A stretch of 64,000 nt of DNA from Apiospora phragmitis (taxonomy: Eukaryota > Ascomycota > Sordariomycetes > Amphisphaeriales > Apiosporaceae), in assembly GCA_038363925.1 (NCBI GenBank), contig JAQQWL010000006.1:5498501-5562500 (forward strand), written 5' to 3'. Position numbers and translations under genes: made by a program. This document shows, piece after piece, positions 12,606-24,575 of this stretch. Position 1 is the stretch's first letter; each line of letters starts with the position of its first letter. The notes below the pieces were generated by a model. It ran no database searches, was not told the DNA's origin, and saw nothing but the letters and a program-made list of their open reading frames with translations.

Positions 12606-13109
12606 GATGTGTGTGAGATCGGTCGGTTGAGTGTGATTGATTCATTCTATTGTAGGAATTATTATGTCGACGTGTGCCAATGGTTGCTTGTTGCAAGACC
12701 GGATTGTTTCGAGAGCGCGCGCGCAGAGCGATGAAGGCTTTCCCTTTTGTTTGACGATTTGCGGTCACTAAAGGATCAGGACCGGGGAGTTTATGTCTGC
12801 CAAAAGCACCTACTTGCAGGGCTAGGCTAGGTTTTGATGTCCGCGATTCAGCGTGCAGAAGTGTGTGTTTAGCCAAGGCGGATTTGGATTTCGAGCCATG
12901 ATATGACGCATGGCTGTCTGGAGTAAAGGGGAGAAGGGTAGAGAAGCAAACTTCGCCCAGAAAAAAAGGTTCACATATTTATGATAGAGGTTGCAGACGA
13001 GATCAAGTAGTCTAGTTAGGTAGTCATGTGTGTATGTACACATTCGGTAGGGGCTCTGCCAGAGCTAATACATCCCCCAGTTTGTCAGTACTTGGTATTA
13101 ACGTCACTT
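12606..13109. other. convergent intergenic region
   Basis: 504 bp between the stops of the dynamin-like and mannosidase genes. No gene is seen; it presumably holds both 3' UTRs and polyadenylation signals. Confidence 0.5.
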
Positions 13110-15906
13110 TCATTCATCCATATCCACATATCGCCACTTTAATTGGCCAACGGGGTAATCCGACGATGCCTTGATCTCCCACTTCTCTCCCGGCATAATA
13201 TCGAAACCGTTATCGCTTAACGGGCATGCTTTCGGCACTTCACTGAACACAAAACCCTTGACTGGCTTGTCCGCCGTCACCACGGCCGTGGACTTGTCGT
13301 CCCCCCGAGTAAGCAACCTTGACGCCACGGTCGGCGGAGAAATCGAGATACTTGATCGGATCCGGCCACGAACAGTCCGATGATACCACCTGTGTACCAA
13401 CGTGCAGTGTGGCGTGTATGACGAAAGGGTCGGCCTGCGCTGGGTCATAAGGCACGCGGTCGTCATCCCGCTTCTGCTGCTTGCCCGGTAATATCGCCAC
13501 CCGTCCATCCTGGATGATCTCGGCGCACCCGTTGAGCCCCATCGTGATGACCTTGACCACGGACCTCGCGACTTCCTGCCCGGTTTTGACCGAGACGAAC
13601 TTCACGGTCAGCCTCGCCCGGTCGAAGTCTTGCTTCTGCTGCTGCCCGTTGCTCGAGACCCATACGTCGAACCGCACGTCGTCATCCCAGAGACTCCGCA
13701 TGTCGATGTGGCCCGTGTCCCGCTGCCACAGCTTCCCGTCCGCCGGCTTCACGGTCCAGTCCCGGAACCGCCTCTGGACGCCGACGGCGACGGGCTGCAT
13801 GGCGCGCTTGATGGCGTAGTACGCGGGCTTGGGCACGCCGTAGTAGTCGACGACGGCCCACGACACCGTGGGCCAGCAGTCGTTGAGCTGCCACACCAGG
13901 ACGCCGCCGCACTTCCTGTCCCCCGGGCGGCCCCACTGCCGCCGCCAGGCCTTGTAGGCGCCGCCCACGGCGTCGGCCTGCATGACCTGCGTGAGGTGCG
14001 TGAACCCGTCCAGGTCCGGGCGCGGCCGGAAGTTCTCGGACAGGTACGAGGCCAGGCGGCGCCCGTGCCCGATGGCCTTGTTGCGGAAGTCCATGGCCAT
14101 GCTGCCGGGGTACCGGTCCTGCGCGCGGGTGAGGCACCGCGCCAGCGTGGCGAGGTGCGGGTACGCCTCCATGCCGAACTCGGACACGAAGCGGCCGCCC
14201 AGCTCGGGCAGCTGCTGGTACGGCTGCATGATGCCGTGCCACACGTTCCACTGGTGCACGTCGCCGACCGTGGGGTCGACTTTGAGGACCGTGGACCGGC
14301 CGTTGCCGAAGGGCGAGGACGGGTGGTACGGCACACCGCCGCCGGTCTCGGCCTCGACGACGTGGGGCAGGAGATGCTCGTAGAGGTAGCGCGCGGGGAA
14401 GTCGGTCCGCAGCCACGCCTCCGGGTCGTCCTTCTTGTCGTCGTCGGCGGGGTCGTACTGCAGGCCGTAGCGCTCGACGAGCTGGTAGTCCTCGTTGTTA
14501 CCGGCCCAGAGCACGAGGCTGGGGTGGCGCCGCAGGCGGCGCACGGTCTCGCGCGCCTCCCGCCCGACGCTCGCCCGGTAGGCCGGGTCCTGGGCCGGGT
14601 AGTTGGCGCAGGCGAACATGAAGTCCTGCCAGACCAGCACGCCCCGCGCGTCGGCGGCCTCGTAGAAGACGTCGGGCTCGTACACGCCGCCGCCCCAGAC
14701 CCGGACCATGGTCTGGTTCCCCTCGGCCGCGAGCCGGATCCAGTCGCGGTAGGAGAATAACGACGACTCCGACTCCGACTCCGGCTCGATAGTAGTAGGG
14801 GGGTGGTGGCGCGACAGCTCGTTGTCGAGGGGGATCCAGCAGCTCCCGCCCACGAAGACGTCGACGTGGTTGATGCGGAAGTAGAACGACTGGCCGTGCG
14901 CGTCGGGCTCCTGGACCAGTTCAACGTGGCGGAAACCCGTCGTGTGGGAGATGCTGTGCAGAACGACGTCCTCATGGGTGCCTAACGGCCGGGCGGTGGC
15001 CTTGATGGTATACCGGGACTGGGAGCCGTACCCCCGCGGCCACCAGAGCTGGACGCCGTCTTGCAGCTCAAAAGGGGCCGCGTACGGGCGGCCAGCTCCC
15101 GTCTGCGTGCCATCTTGCTGCTGCAACGCCATAGTGGTAGACCATTCGACTTTGCCCGTCTGGTTGTTGACCAGCTCAACATAAAGCTCGCCCTTGGCTC
15201 CTTCGTGCTGGACCTGGACTGTACCTTTCAGACTCTTCAAGTCATCCGACAGCTCGTACACCACATGCAGGTCCTCCAGACGACAGCTGTACGTCTCCAA
15301 CGTTATGGGCTTCGTCGGCCCGCAGGCCATGATGATGGGGCCCCAGTCCCAGCCCCAGTGGTACTGCGCCTTCCGCACCGGGCCCCGGGAGATCTCCGTC
15401 TGGTGCACGATGAACCGGTGTTCCGGATGCTGCTGGATCAGCTCCAGCCCCTTTAACCGCGCCGGTTCAAACACGATCTCCAGCCAGTTTAGCGCCCCTT
15501 CCTTTTCTTCTTCATCGGGCGACACGAGCTCAGAGGTCACGTCGACCCTGTGTTGGATGAACATGTTATCGGAGGACAAGATGAGCTTCCCGTTGAGGAA
15601 GACCGATGCAAAAGTATCAAGCCCCTCGAAGCTCAGCACGGCCTTCGTGCCGCCGTCGACCTGTCCCTGCCTAAGCTCCTTCGGCCGGTGAAAGGAGGTG
15701 CGGTAGGTCCAGGTCTCGTCGCCGACCCAGCGTACCGCGAGCTCATTTAGGTCCTGCCGGTAGTCAGGGATCTTTCTGCTGCGCTCGAGGTCGCGGTGCA
15801 CTTCTGTTGGGGGGTCGCCCGCTTCCAGCCATTCTTCGTCTGAGGAGCGGTCGCCCTGTTTGAAAGTCCACCCCCCTCGAAGGGGGGTTGAATTGAACAG
15901 TGACAT
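13110..15906 (-). CDS. mndB: beta-mannosidase, GH2, mannosidase B type (apparent C-terminal frameshift)
   Basis: A single-exon gene of about 931 aa after one indel. It should release mannose from the non-reducing end of beta-1,4-manno-oligosaccharides. The GH2 acid/base glutamate sits in WAGNNEDYQ (E472) and the nucleophile in VSEFGMEAYPH (E576), with the WGWDWGP and VRVWGGGVYEPD motifs typical of the family. No signal peptide is seen, which fits the intracellular mannosidase B class. ATG 15906 (MSLFNSTPLRGGWTFKQ) is preferred over an upstream TTG. The reading frame breaks at the C6 run 13301-13306 (one extra base); beyond it the conserved tail PVKGFVFSEVPKACPLSDNG continues in another frame to the stop at 13110. 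Divergent from a sugar porter 674 bp away, suggesting mannan or manno-oligosaccharide use. Confidence 0.92.
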
Positions 15907-16580
15907 GGAAGCCTGAAACCTCAACAACTTCGTTCTATTCCTGCTTTATTCCTAGGTATTCCTATGCACTTGAAATGTCATTTTGTAAATTGAAGGAAGC
16001 TGGTGGAACACAAACCTCTCTCCAAGTTTCTAGGTAGATTGAGTGCATTAGGTACTTCCCAGGAGGGGATCCCGTCCAGTGGGTAGCGAGCAAATAAGTG
16101 CGACCAATTGGGGAGCCTGGCACCCAACCGTACACACTTACACAATGCGGGGATCCTGGCCTAGATGCAGGCAAGCTTGGCACGCAAGTCAACTCTGCTG
16201 CGTCGGAACGCCTTTACCCACACAGCAGTGATCTTCATGTCCATCTGACGTCGGGGCAAAAGCTGCCGATGCTGTACTCGATCAAGGCCGAAGAACAAGG
16301 CATCTGGGGTCAATAGGTGACGGGTGCAATAAGGTGCATGTAACGTGGGCTGCTGACAATCTGGGGGGTTACATGTATGTTGCTTCAAGGGTGCGGGGGA
16401 GGGTCGATCGTCAAGAGACGCATGTCAGCAATGCTTGACTGAGTATTTTATCACACAGCTGCTTCTTGTTTCCCTTTTCCCTGTAGCTGAACATTCTGAA
16501 GACCTTAGACGTAAGGTCGTATTAAGCCATAAGAGATACACCAGATTTCGCGGGTCCGCTCCTCCGCCAGGTTCACCAAG
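15907..16580. promoter_or_regulatory. shared divergent promoter, beta-mannosidase / sugar porter
   Basis: 674 bp separate the two divergent starts. No coding frame is visible. The arrangement of a glycosidase and a sugar porter on one intergenic region suggests joint induction, but I see no clear copy of a known regulator site here, so this is inference from position only. Confidence 0.45.
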
Positions 16581-18611
16581 ATGGCGTGTGTAGCTGGTGT
16601 CGCAGATGCGCAAGCTAAGACACACATTGGCGAGCGTGCACTGACAGACGATGGAGAGAAGGTCCTGGAAGAAGGCGAGGTTGAACCTGTCAACACGGCC
16701 TTTGCCATGATTATGGAGAAGCACAAGCCCAACCCATGGGGAAAGGGTCACATTCAGCTCTACATGTTGGCGACAGTGTGTTTTCTGAACTCCACGATGA
16801 GCGGTTAGTCCTTCTCGGCTTCTTCGTATTGTTCTTCGCCTACCCTCTTGCGCATCTGTCTGCATCCACTCAAGTGAACAACTCAATAAGCCGACTTACC
16901 CGGCTATTATTATCAGGCTTCGACGGCTCCCTCATGGGCTCTATCAACGTCCTCGACAGCTTCACGAGCTACTACGGCCTGTCCAAGGACGGCGCCGCTT
17001 CGACGGGCATCGTGTTCGCCATCTTCCAGGTCGGCCAGATGTGCGCCGCGCTCTTCGTCTGGGTGGCCGACTGGCTCGGGCGCAAGTGGCTGATCTTCCT
17101 CGGGGCGGCCGGCGTCGCCATCGGCACCGTCGTGACCGCGACGGCCACGAGCCTCGGCGTCTTCATCGGCGGCCGCTTCCTGCTCAGCTTCTTCGCGCAG
17201 ATGGCCTGCTCCGCCAGCCCGCTGTACCTGGTCGAGGTGGCGCCGCCGCAGTAGGTGACTTCTGGGGGATTGAGTCCTTCATTTCCCCAATGTAATACTT
17301 CTGGGGGTGTCGGTGGGTGTTGAGATCGTTGCCGAGTTCCCTACAGTCATTCCCCTACTTCCATCGGTTGACGTATAGAGTACTAACGCCGAGTAATGGT
17401 ACTTAGATACCGTGGGACCTTGGCTGGCATGTACAACACCTTCTACTACTTCGGCTCCATCCTCGCCACGTCGGCCGTCTACGGCGCCCACAAACACCTG
17501 TCGCACACGGACAACCTGGACTGGCGCCTGCCGCTCTGGCTGCAGATGGTCTGCCCCGGCATCGTGGCCGTGCTCATCCTGTTCTTCCCCGAGTCGCCGC
17601 GCTGGCTGGTGGGCAAGGACCGGCACGAGGAAGCCCGCGCCTTCTTGGTCAAGTACCACGCCAATGGCGACGCCCACCATCCGCTCGTCGACCTCGAGAT
17701 GGCCGAGATGCTCGAGTCGCTCCGGGTCGAACCGATCACCGAGTGGCGCAACTTCTTCGACCTGAGCGTGCTCGTGCGAACGCGGGCGAGACGGTACCGG
17801 ACGATGCTCAACGTGGTATTTGCATGGTTTGGGCAATTCTCGGGAAACAAGTAAGCCCCACCAGAAACCACACATCATCCCTTTTTCCTCATATGCAATA
17901 TCTTGATTTCATACCTTCACATTTTGAAATAAAGGGGGTAGATCCTGACTGACACTACGCAGCGTCGTGTCTTACTACATGCCCTACCTCCTTGACAACG
18001 TCGGAATCAAGGACGCGGACACCAAGCTCCTGCTCAACATTATGTACGCACTCGAAGGCTACCTCTTCGCCATAGCAGGCGCGCGCATGCACGACGTGAT
18101 CGGCCGGCGTAAGATGCTCCTAGGCGCGACGGCCGGCCTCATCCTTTCGCTCGCGATCGCGGCCGGGACCGCGGCGGGCTACGAAACCAACGGCAGCCAG
18201 GCGTCCTCGTCGGCCTCCATCGCCTTCATTTTTGTGTTTGGCGCCGTCTTCGCCTTCGCCTTCACGTCGATGCAGCCCATCTACCCGGCCGAGGTCATGA
18301 GCAACGACATGCGCGCCAAGGGCATGGGCACCTACAAGGTCGCCGGCGGCGCCGCGGGGTTCGTCAACACCTTCGTCGCACCCATCGCGCTCCGGCGGGG
18401 GAGGTACTGGGTCTATGTGTTCTTCGTGTTCTGGGACTGCTTCGAGTTCGCGTTCATGTACTTCTTCTTCGTCGAGACCAAGGGGCTGACGCTCGAGGAG
18501 ATGGACGGCATCTTCGAGGCGCGGAACCCGCGCAAGGCCAGCACACAGAAGAAGAAAAGGAAGGTCAAAGTCGTGAAGTTGGTTGGTGTCGATGCTAAGG
18601 TCGAGGAATGA
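16581..18611 (+). CDS. MFS sugar porter (hexose/disaccharide transporter)
   Basis: Exons 16581-16803, 16917-17250, 17407-17850 and 17963-18611 give 549 aa. A plasma-membrane proton-sugar symporter is expected. The sugar porter signatures are GRKW in the loop 2-3 region, PESPRWLVGK before the central loop, GRR in the second half and VETKGLTLEEMD after helix 12. About 12 hydrophobic helices can be traced. The central loop and C-tail are charged, the tail ending in Lys/Arg-rich sequence. Introns are 113, 156 and 112 bp; the first uses a weak donor (GTTAGT). The N-terminus (about 55 residues) is soluble, as in fungal lactose-permease-like porters. Its place next to the beta-mannosidase makes a manno-oligosaccharide or cello-oligosaccharide substrate attractive but unproven. 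Confidence 0.9.
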
Positions 18612-19101
18612 GATGGTTGCTATTAGGGAGAAGTAGTGCTGGGGTCGAGTGACTAAGGGGTACTTCTAAGATAGTCCCTCGCCTAGACCAGCTGAGTGGA
18701 AAGTAAGCTCAGCACCAGCATCTTTATAACTTGCTTAAACGCATTAATACGAGAGCCTAGGTTGGTGGTTGCCCATCCCTTTCATATTAAATGACCCACT
18801 AACACTCCCTCTGCTTTACAGATTAAGTCGAGAAGATGGTGTTCTGGAGGCCGAATTTGGCAATCGCGAGATCCCGTTTTCTGATGGCACGACACCGAGG
18901 GAACTCGGTCTGTGAAGGTTGCTCTCATGTACTCGGCGCTTCGGCCCCATTTGGCCTGTTCGATGCAGCCGCCCGTTCCCGATTGCGGCTCCACTCACCT
19001 CCCGGTTAGCGGCTCCCGAGATCCCGTTTCCTGCCTCCTCCACAACAAGCCTCCATAAGGGCCATCGCCATCGCCATACTCAGCTACTCAAAGAGCTGGA
19101 A
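18612..19101. other. convergent intergenic region
   Basis: 490 bp between the transporter stop and the MYND-gene stop. No gene is visible. The string GAGATCCCGTTT occurs twice (about 18,868 and 19,017), which may be chance. Confidence 0.45.
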
Positions 19102-19527
19102 TCACGTGTCGAACTGCCACTTCTGCAGCCCGCCACGATGCGCGTCGGCCTTGGGCGCCGCCCTCGAGGCCATCTTGATGTCGGCGGTCTTGGCGTACTC
19201 CTGGGCGAGCTTCGCACAGACCTTCTTGTGCTGCTTTAAGTGCGCTTTCTTGCAGTCGCGGGAGCAGTACAGGACGGATTTACAGACGAGGCAAGGTTTG
19301 AGATTCGACCCCCCCTCCTCCGAGTCGGAGACCTCCTCGGCCTTGTGGCATTGAGCGCATGACTTCTTGGCGGGTGCTGCTGGGGTGGACGACGACGATG
19401 GCCCGGGATCTCATTTCGTCTGTCAGTTTCACGGTTGCGGCATGGCGTGACGGGGTAACGGGGTAATAATACCTGCAGAGTTCTGTTCGGATGCGAGGTT
19501 ACGAGTTGAAGATGAACCTTCGGCCAT
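19102..19527 (-). CDS. small MYND-type zinc finger protein
   Basis: Exons 19527-19473 and 19409-19102 give 120 aa; the intron is 63 bp (GTATTA...ATGAG). The MYND pattern is clear: CAQCHKAEE, an acidic spacer, PCLVCKSVLYCSRDCKKAHL, then HKKVCAKL, giving C-x2-C, C-x2-C, C-x3-C and H-x3-C ligands. MYND fingers bind proline-rich peptides and often act in chromatin or protein-quality contexts. Here the finger makes up most of the protein, with a short Ser-rich N-terminus (MAEGSSSTRNLASEQNSA) and a basic C-terminal tail after it. The exact partner is unknown. The splice junction keeps frame and joins the only nearby ATG. Confidence 0.75.
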
Positions 19528-19803
19528 TATGGTGGTTTGATTTGTTGGTTTCGCAGTTCCTTGCTTGATTGATCAAATGGAGATTTTTATGAGTTTGCTT
19601 GTGACTGGTAAAAAGAAAATCGGAAATCAGGGCTGAGAAAGGATTGATTGGCGCGATGTGATTCGTGGGGAAGCTCTGCATGTATTAATGCGGGAACTAT
19701 GTGGGGTAGGTCACGCACGGGCCAGGATCGCATACGCCTATGCATGGACCGTTCTCACTGCCGGTAAGTACAAGAGCGTATGTCTTCCCATAAACGGACA
19801 GAC

Positions 19804-20898
19804 TCATCCACCATTACTACGGATTACCTCGCTCGTCTCCTGGGTGAGGCCGGCAATGATATGATCTTCCTCCTCTGCACCTAGGATCCTGGCAATGCTT
19901 CTGACTGCCTCATTGTCTCCCTCCATAGCACTGATCAGTTCCGTGACGCCGTCGCCCTTGTTGTGGATATCCCCGAAGCCCGTCAGCCAAGCGTCGTCGT
20001 TTGTGTCGACCAAGACTTTAGACAGGTGTCCATGCCTCCAAATCAGATCATTCTGATGCAGACCATTCACCGTCTCGCGGATTTGTCTCACCCAGTTCTG
20101 CCTTCGTTCTTTGGCGGCAGCTCGGAGTCGGTCCATGTACGTGGCGGATTCGTCGCCATCCTGCAAGCCTAGGGGGGCACATTCACTCAACAGACCAACG
20201 ACATGTCCCAATTCGGCGTGCATCACGTATCCGAGCAGCTTCGGAATTCTACACAGGGCAGGACAGTTCGAGCGGCACTTCTCCACCGCTTGCATGGTCG
20301 TCAAGTGATGCAGGAAGGGAGGGAAGCACAGTCCAGTCGGCTCGGCAAGGCAGAACATCTCTCGATCGCCGACGAGGACTCGACACTCGATGCCAATGCC
20401 ATGACTAAAGATCTCTAGTACGGGGACGTCTGCTGCGGAAACCTGCGGCAAGTCGTCGTCGATCTTGAACCCCTGAACAGCATCGCCCCCAGGATGCTTC
20501 AGAGCAATGTTGGCCTCGCGGTCATAGATAGGGGCAAGCTAGGGTATGCGCGCATCAGTTCGGAATCGGAAGTGGACAGTCTCTTGATATAGGAGGGCTT
20601 GCACATTCTGATCACATTCGATGCGGTCGTCAGATGGAGTAAAGAAAGAAGCCCCGGCATCGTCTATAGCATCCCAGATTGGGTCTGCATCGAACCATCC
20701 GCTAGACTTGTCCATGCTTGGGGTGTGGATAAGGCCGATGAGCTCGTCGGCGGCGGCGCTCTCGGGAGTGTGGTCGGATGAGACGGAGACGGCGATACGT
20801 CTGCCGCCGCTATCCTCAATGATGATTGTGACGTTGTCAGCATCACCGGCGTCGATGCCCGTGATCTTGAAGCGCAAATCTTCATTACTAGATGACAT
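19804..20898 (-). CDS. protein-kinase-like protein, possibly a pseudokinase (internal TAG unresolved)
   Basis: Two segments in the same frame (20898-20542 and 20538-19804) are separated by one TAG at 20541-20539. The second half ends in a degenerate kinase catalytic loop: LHQNDLIWRHGHLSKVLVD followed by AWLTGFGD, matching the usual H-x-D-x4-N and DFG region, but the catalytic Asp and DFG Asp look replaced (HGHLSK; TGFGD). Such fungal proteins are often non-catalytic. The stop could be removed by an in-frame 66-nt intron with donor GTGCAA and acceptor CCCTAG, with a branch-like AACTGAT about 20 nt upstream, or by a 39-nt one. A true nonsense mutation is the alternative. The N-terminal half (MSSSNEDLRFKITGIDAGD) is acidic and unassigned. 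Confidence 0.55.
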
Positions 20899-22816
20899 GG
20901 CTTAATCCACCTGCTGCTGATGAAACCGTAGAAATGATACTGATTGATCGAACACCTAGGAAGATATGAGTGCCACGTTTCCGGAATTTATGGGTATCTG
21001 GCTCGTTGAGGATGGAGACGGCTTGTTGCTTGGTTTTAGTCTCTAAGCAGATGGATCTAACATCCAAAGGAATAGGACGAATAACTACTCGGTAATTCGA
21101 TTTGGCAGCAGGGAAGATGGTCTGTTTGTGCCTTGGGCAGACTATTACCGCCCTTGGTTGCTATGGAATTCTTCTTTGTTCTCCCGCTCCTCTCGTATCC
21201 AGCTTGACCTTGAAGAGTTTGAGAGTCTCTGGATAAAAACGGCGTGTAGGCTTTGATCTAGGTTGGTGGAAACATCCGGTCATTAGGTGGGTCAGAGACC
21301 ATCCATCATCTTCCACAATGTCCATAATCTCATTCTCGATGGCTTCATGCTCATCGTCCTCCTCCACCTCATGAAGTTTTGTTGAGCAGACTAATGAGGC
21401 AGACCTCTAAGGAAGTCGGATACTGGAAGACAAGTGGCGAGAGGCAGGCTGTCTTGGTCCAGCCACCAAATCAGTCGACTGAAATCCCATGGAAGGCTTT
21501 GTTGTTTTACAATATGATCTGACACTTGGTGCAAACAAGTCCTTTTCTCCCTGTAACCATGTAATATTTATGCTGACAATGGAAAAGGCCCTTTCGGCAA
21601 AGGGGGAGAGAGATGATGCCCGTGGCCAATAAGACATAATGCTTTAGAAGACCCCTTGAATCAGTAGTTTGTTTGCCAAGCTTCCTCCCAGCGTTGATAT
21701 TAACATTAAGTAGTCAGTGCAGCATTAACCGGAAGATTCATTGTCGGAAACCGGACGGAGCACAAATATCCGAATGGCTCGGCCGATGCTCTGATGCGCA
21801 AGGCGGCGGGGGGCATGGTATCATTATCTTGATTAGAACATGCGCTTATCGAGATACCGTTGCCAACTGCCCATCCTGGATATCGCGTGCTTCGTGTCTT
21901 CATGGATGAGTGATCTTTCCATGTACCTATTGCTGAAGGTGTAAAGAGGTAGACAGATGCTTTTACGTGCATTTGCTTCCGTCATACCTGTACTGTAGAT
22001 CGCACATGCATATAGTACCTAGGCCGGAGCCAAGCTCAGAAGGCATTACGGTTCCGTGTGGCCAGCAAGGTACCTAGTCTAGGGCGTTAGGATCCTACAG
22101 TGCTGAGGTAGGCACATGTATTGGTAAACTGGACCTCAAGGCTACCTGCATTCCTGCACGTTTGGGCAAGTACACAAGATTGACCATCTTGCCCGTGACT
22201 AACTATGTTGACATTGCGGATGCCGAACATAACGTACAGATTCAGGCTATGAAAATGACGTATGCACTTGATGAAAGCATCTTATGCTACTCGGTGGCAA
22301 GGGCAATTGCATCGCACCGAAACAGCTGGAAGCTACCTGCAAGCAAGGGTCCCTGCCGGCGCGTCTAACACCATCCAAGAAGAGGAAGGCTGGAGATACC
22401 AGCATTCCCATTACCTCGATACAGGATGATGACGATCAGGACATTCTGCCTGCCGCGGGACAGAGCCTTGGGAAAGGACGAGAATCCTTAGCCCAATAGC
22501 CTTGTCAAAGAAGAAGGCTCGGAAGCCCAAAGACCCACATGAACCCCCCAATCCGCTGTATGTAGGTATGTACTTGGGCATGTATGCGCCGTCAATTGAT
22601 AGATACGCGAGTACTGCATCGCGTCTGAATTATTTTCGATGCTTGGATGGGAACCATACATCCAGGGAAGCTGCATGGTTTGAGGACGTAAAAGTTGATT
22701 TGATCACCAAACCTCTATGTAATCATGACGATCTCAGAGTTGAAGTCGTCACTACGTACCTCCTAGGCGAAGCGCACGCTGACAGTGGTTTCATACGGTT
22801 GACTGTTCCGTTGCAT
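20899..22816. other. intergenic, 1.9 kb, no confident gene
   Basis: Only weak frames are present. A stretch near 22,380-22,500 reads as a Lys-rich, acidic peptide (KKRKAGDTSIPITSIQ) and could be a gene relic, but it lacks a start and is closed by a TAG at 22,497-22,499. Confidence 0.4.
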
Positions 22817-23146
22817 TTACGTACTGCACTTCTCATGGTCTAGACGTGATTCCAAGCAGCTGCCTAAAACAATAACCAAAAAATAGGGGGAAGGTAGGGC
22901 CAGATGACTGACTACCTGCACCTCTACAAGGTAGGTAGGCGCATCAATACTATGTTACTTACTCTTGGCGGATTCGATGGGTTCGGTGTCGATGGTGCTG
23001 TCGAGGGTATTTTCCATGGTGCAGTCAGTGGTCGGGGTGTCACCGGTCGTATCAACGGTGGTGGCGACAAGGGTGGCATCAATGGCGGCGTAGATCGTGG
23101 TGTCATGGTAGTTTCGCAGATAAAAGCTGTCAATGGACTCTATCAT
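22817..23146 (-). CDS. possible small Thr/Asp-rich protein
   Basis: Candidate only. Exons 23146-22963 and 22863-22817 would give 76 aa. The first exon starts at an ATG and encodes a Thr/Asp-rich stretch (TTVDTTGDTPTTDCTMENTL). It ends at a perfect GTAAGT donor, and the acceptor TTTTAG at 22864 keeps frame to a TAA. No family is recognised and no signal peptide is seen. The codon pattern could also reflect a low-complexity repeat (GGTGTCGATGGTG-like on the plus strand) without coding function. Confidence 0.3.
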
Positions 23147-23411
23147 GCTCAAACTAGGAGGTATTTAATCTTCAAACCTTACTTTTGCTGCACTACTCAA
23201 TCTCTTACCCGCCTGGGGGCGTCCGTGGCTCAATCTTTTACCTGACTCCGATGCTTGTTATGATATGCCCGAGTCTTCGGCCGACTCAAAACAACAGTCT
23301 CGAAGACTTAATGCCAAAATTTGCTATCATTACTCTTTTCACAACTCAGCTATTCCTCTCCAGTACTTACAAATCATTGTTCTTCGGACGCTAGAAGGTA
23401 CACACATTGCC

Positions 23412-24223
23412 ATGGGAATAATACAGTCACTAGTCGCAGGTTGGCGATACTGGGAAGGGCCACTGGCGACACAGGATTTGGCGAAACAACGCACCCAGAA
23501 AACGATCAACCAGCAGACTAGTTCACTACTGTTGAACCAGCCGTTGGATGTCCTGTTGGAAATAGCGTCTCATCTGCCCCCAGAAACCGCCGCGGCACTG
23601 TCCTTGACCTGTGAGGTAGCACTAGCCGTTTTCCTGCCGAGGGATCTGGTTGATGCTAACTTGAGAGCTATTCGCCGATTATTCAAGAAAGACGTCAGCT
23701 ATCGCTATTACTATTGCTTCAACTGTGGTAGATACCGTTTCTATTCGAAAACGTGGCGTTTTGAAACACATATTATAATGGGTTTGCAGTGTCCACCCTG
23801 CGAGACTCGGCTGACTTTCCACTGTATTGGAAACTGGTTTTTTGGCTTCCACTTTTTTCAACTCATCATGAACGAACATTTCTACGGACCTGGAAGAGGA
23901 CTGCACCAGCCCGTTTTCACGCCCAATTTGGCAGCAAACGGGACCGTCTGGCACATGTAACCCCGTATGGCTATTCTGGACGACCAATACTTTCTGTCTA
24001 TCCGGTACGAGGTCGTCACCTACCACCAGCTGGGCGCGTGGCGCACGCCGGACGACTGGATGTGGGAGGCATTTACTACGCTGGGTATCGGTACTGGGCC
24101 ACGCGCCGGCGTTATATCAACTCGGATCATAAGCCGGGCGCGGTCAAGAGGCGCTGGGAAGTGGGCCATGCGCTAAAAGAAGAAGAGGAGAAGCGATCGG
24201 GTTGTCAGAGTGAGAATTCGTGA
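23412..24223 (+). pseudogene. F-box protein gene, disrupted
   Basis: From ATG 23412 the frame encodes an F-box-like motif (LNQPLDVLLEIASHLPPETA) and then two Cys pairs (CFNCGRY; CPPCETR), a layout common in fungal F-box proteins that recruit SCF ubiquitin-ligase targets. The frame meets TAA at 23958 but stays coding-like in the same frame just after it (YEVVTYHQLGAWRTPDDWMW), then shifts by one base near the GGG at 24083-24085 into a basic tail (YINSDHKPGAVKRRW) ending at 24223. A CAA-to-TAA change fits RIP. Alternatively the real protein ends at 23958 (182 aa). I favour a decayed gene because both downstream pieces fit the family style. Confidence 0.55.
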
Positions 24224-24575
24224 TTGGACTAGTCGACGCGGCAATTCACTAACACAGAAGCACTTGAAATATCCCATAGTAATGCCATCGTTTTGTTTCG
24301 ATCTATGTCTGTCATCTAGAGATGCATCTGGCGCCGTCATCTAGACATCTATACGTTCGGTGTGTAGTAATGTACACTGGAACTTGAGCGACTGCGCTAT
24401 GTCATGTTTCCCGTGGTTATTGTCTCCCCTTTTCCCAGGACCCACTCCTATTACATGATTACACCAAGTAGGTAGGTCCTTTCCCTCTTCATATCCAATA
24501 ACGCCGTACTACTCTGATCGAATGTCGTATGTCGCATTTCGACCGATTGTGGGGCAAAGTGACAGGCGCTCATCA

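Noticed and set aside
13630..14760. 376-codon plus-strand frame opposite the mannosidase gene
   Set aside because: GC-rich shadow frame: its codons mirror the mannosidase, and its protein is an Ala/Val/Arg/Gly-rich artefact.
13749..14975. 408-codon minus-strand frame rich in Ser, Arg and Thr
   Set aside because: Out-of-frame reading of the mannosidase; low-complexity composition and no motifs.
15907..15927. Seven-residue N-terminal extension of the mannosidase
   Set aside because: It starts at TTG; ATG 15906 gives the usual MSLF-type start.
22502..22843. 113-codon plus-strand frame
   Set aside because: Unusual composition, a non-ATG start and no family features; overlaps a better, though weak, minus-strand model.
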